A stretch of DNA of 8,778 nt from Campylobacter sp. GTDB lineage: Bacteria; Campylobacterota; Campylobacteria; Campylobacterales; Campylobacteraceae. Below are positions 7,119 to 8,778 of this stretch, in pieces; position 1 is the stretch's first letter; each line of letters begins with the position of its first letter. The notes below the pieces were generated by a model. It worked only from the letters and a program-made list of their open reading frames with translations. It searched no databases and had not been told where the DNA came from. The translations under genes and the position numbers were made by a program. Location of the stretch: the NCBI GenBank assembly GCA_017506845.1, contig JAFVMP010000229.1, positions 1-8,778 on the forward strand. Reading direction: 5' to 3'.

Positions 7119-8778
7119 TTACTCAAAAATCACAAATGGTAAGGTTAGAGTATTTTTAATTATATTAAATGGTGTTTTTAATACATCAGTCACTACTTGT
7201 GTTTTAATAATTGGCTCATCAATTGTTCCGCTAATTTTTATAATTGTAGATATGCTTTTATCTTTTCCTAGAAGTATATAATTTACTAATGGAATTTTAT
7301 CAATGATTGAGCTAGCATCTTTTAATAATTTTAATTCCAAAGTTATATCAATGACATTTGTGGCTAGATTTATCGTTCCATTGCCAACTATATCAGCGGT
7401 TGCACCTTCGATATTAATAGCGTGAATTGTTAGATTATCATCGATTCGTTCAATCCTGATAATTCCATCTTTAACACTAAAGCCTTTATTATTAAAATCA
7501 GGTACCTTAAAAATAAGCAAGCTCGGAATAGAGTCTAAAAATGCTAGAAGTTGATTGTAAATTTTATAATCTTTTAGATATGTATCTTTTAATTCTAGGT
7601 CAGCTTTGAAATTTTTGCTATTTTTTCCAATAACTTTTAACCCAAAAACCCCCTCGCTAAATGTATTTAGATCTAAAATATCATTGACAGTTGTAGCTGA
7701 TATACCATTTCCTTTTACCTTTAATATATCTTTGCCTTCGGTAATAGATATATATCCTCCATCAAATTCCCCATCAAATTTAATAGTATCGCTAGTTTTA
7801 TTTCCGCTAAAATGATCAAATGATACACTTTTATTAACATCGACTACATTTAATATAGTATCATTGGCTATAAAGTTTAGATTTTTATCAAAATCACCTT
7901 TGGCAGCATTAGAATTTATAGTAATTTTGGCTGAATTTAAAAATATATTTACCTCATCATTAATTATGCTAGCCTCTACTATGCCACTATCGCTTTTTAC
8001 ATTAATAACATTGCTAACATTAATGGTAAAGTTATCATCGGTGTAATTTCCATCCTTTTTAGCTAGCATTGGAATATTAAATTTAGCATCATTAACTCTT
8101 GCATTGATATCTATAAAATTATTAGTTGTGATGTTAATTGCAGCTTTAGTGATATTTAAATCATTTATAAGCGTAGAGTAGGGCTTAAGCGGTTCTATGC
8201 TAGGTATATTTAGCGTAATTGGATTGGTAATATTTAGCTCGTATCCTAAAGTTTTGGAGTTGATTTTTGGGGCTTTGCTAAATTCGAGTGTGATATTATC
8301 ATCTAGATTTTTAATATCAAGTAAATTTGGAATAGCAATAGAGTTAAATTTAGTATCAAACCATGCTTGTTGTGTATTTGCGTCAATAAAAGCACTAAAA
8401 TTTGCATCAAAAATACTATTTTTTACATGGCTATTTTCTATGGTGAGTTTATCGTTTTTTAAAATTATTTTAGCATGATTGGTATTAAACTTTGCCCCAG
8501 AGATATCAATATCGCCATTAAGTATAAACTCCCCATTGGCTTGTATAATTATATTGCTTAGGTCTATGATTAAGCGAAGCTTTGCGTTCATATTTCCACT
8601 ATTTTGCGTGATTGGGATATTTATATTGTAGGCTTTTAGTATATTATTTATATCATTACTATATAATGTTTTAGTATAAATATCTAGTATTAAATTTGGT
8701 TTATTAATTAACTCATTTATGCTTAAATTTACTATAGCGCTAGAACCTTGATATTTTGGATCTTTTATATCAAATTTA
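7119..8778 (-). CDS. AsmA-like / DUF3971-type envelope protein, C-terminal part (5' end outside window)
   Basis: The minus-strand frame is open from the window edge to a TAA at 7119-7121, with no stop in the 62 codons upstream of the ATG at 8589-8591. That ATG is therefore internal, and 552 residues of a longer protein are visible. The sequence is built of alternating hydrophobic/polar beta-strand-like stretches rich in Asn, Ile, Asp and Lys, with no Cys clusters or transmembrane segment. The last 150 residues (about 402-552) resemble the AsmA-like C-terminal domain: a strand-rich region, then PLVNYILLGKDKS (496-508), SGTIDEPIIKTQV (516-528) and a hydrophobic end LPFVIFE. Related proteins (YhdP, TamB, AsmA) are anchored in the inner membrane by an N-terminal helix, span the periplasm and are tied to lipid transport to the outer membrane. 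That role here is inferred. It is followed by htpG after 47 bp. Confidence 0.7.
   Translation of the reverse strand, partial: KFDIKDPKYQGSSAIVNLSINELINKPNLILDIYTKTLYSNDINNILKAYNINIPITQNSGNMNAKLRLIIDLSNIIIQANGEFILNGDIDISGAKFNTNHAKIILKNDKLTIENSHVKNSIFDANFSAFIDANTQQAWFDTKFNSIAIPNLLDIKNLDDNITLEFSKAPKINSKTLGYELNITNPITLNIPSIEPLKPYSTLINDLNITKAAINITTNNFIDINARVNDAKFNIPMLAKKDGNYTDDNFTINVSNVINVKSDSGIVEASIINDEVNIFLNSAKITINSNAAKGDFDKNLNFIANDTILNVVDVNKSVSFDHFSGNKTSDTIKFDGEFDGGYISITEGKDILKVKGNGISATTVNDILDLNTFSEGVFGLKVIGKNSKNFKADLELKDTYLKDYKIYNQLLAFLDSIPSLLIFKVPDFNNKGFSVKDGIIRIERIDDNLTIHAINIEGATADIVGNGTINLATNVIDITLELKLLKDASSIIDKIPLVNYILLGKDKSISTIIKISGTIDEPIIKTQVVTDVLKTPFNIIKNTLTLPFVIFE

Noticed and set aside
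7085..7127. CTTGA and ACTCAA pieces near the htpG promoter that recall the HspR operator (CTTGAGT-N7-ACTCAAG)
   Set aside because: The pieces are incomplete and far more than 7 nt apart, so they do not form the operator; chance is likely in this AT-rich DNA.
1..8778. CRISPR arrays, insertion sequences, prophage, toxin-antitoxin or defence genes
   Set aside because: Nearly all bases are covered by housekeeping and metabolic genes; no regular spaced repeats, transposase or terminal repeats were seen.

Overview
The window is AT-rich, gene-dense DNA. It most likely comes from the chromosome of a Campylobacter or close relative (Campylobacterota). The evidence is the strong A/T codon bias, the T-rich promoters with TATAAT -10 boxes and poor -35 boxes, the gene order lctP-lutA-lutB-lutC, and the protein signatures. 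Species cannot be fixed from the sequence alone. I see no mobile element, CRISPR array, tRNA or rRNA, and composition looks even across the window.

Layout from left to right. Bases 1-528 (+) hold the C-terminal part of a sensor histidine kinase whose start lies outside the window. It converges on the lactate operon, and a perfect 12-bp hairpin (527-556) separates the two. From 5033 down to 562 (-) runs a compact lactate uptake and oxidation operon. It reads lctP (lactate permease), lutA (CCG-domain protein), lutB (LUD plus two 4Fe-4S motifs) and lutC (LUD protein). Junctions are a 5-nt gap, a 4-nt overlap and an 8-nt overlap. A 190-bp leader (5034-5223) holds the promoter and two nearly identical operator-like dyads that flank it. 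Upstream, also on the minus strand, is htpG (Hsp90 chaperone, 5224-7071) with its own likely promoter in a 47-bp gap. Before that is the C-terminal 552 residues of a long AsmA-like envelope protein (7119 to beyond 8778), whose start is also outside the window.

Working model: LctP brings lactate across the inner membrane, and LutABC oxidises L-lactate to pyruvate and feeds electrons to the respiratory chain. This gives a non-glycolytic bacterium a carbon and energy source. No regulator of the LldR/LutR type is encoded beside the operon, so control is likely by a protein encoded elsewhere. The paired dyads at 5072-5086 and 5141-5156 are the best candidates for its binding sites. The histidine kinase, htpG and the AsmA-like gene appear to be separate functions.

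I did not find an evidently new multi-gene system. The most interesting undescribed element is the paired dyad around the lctP promoter.
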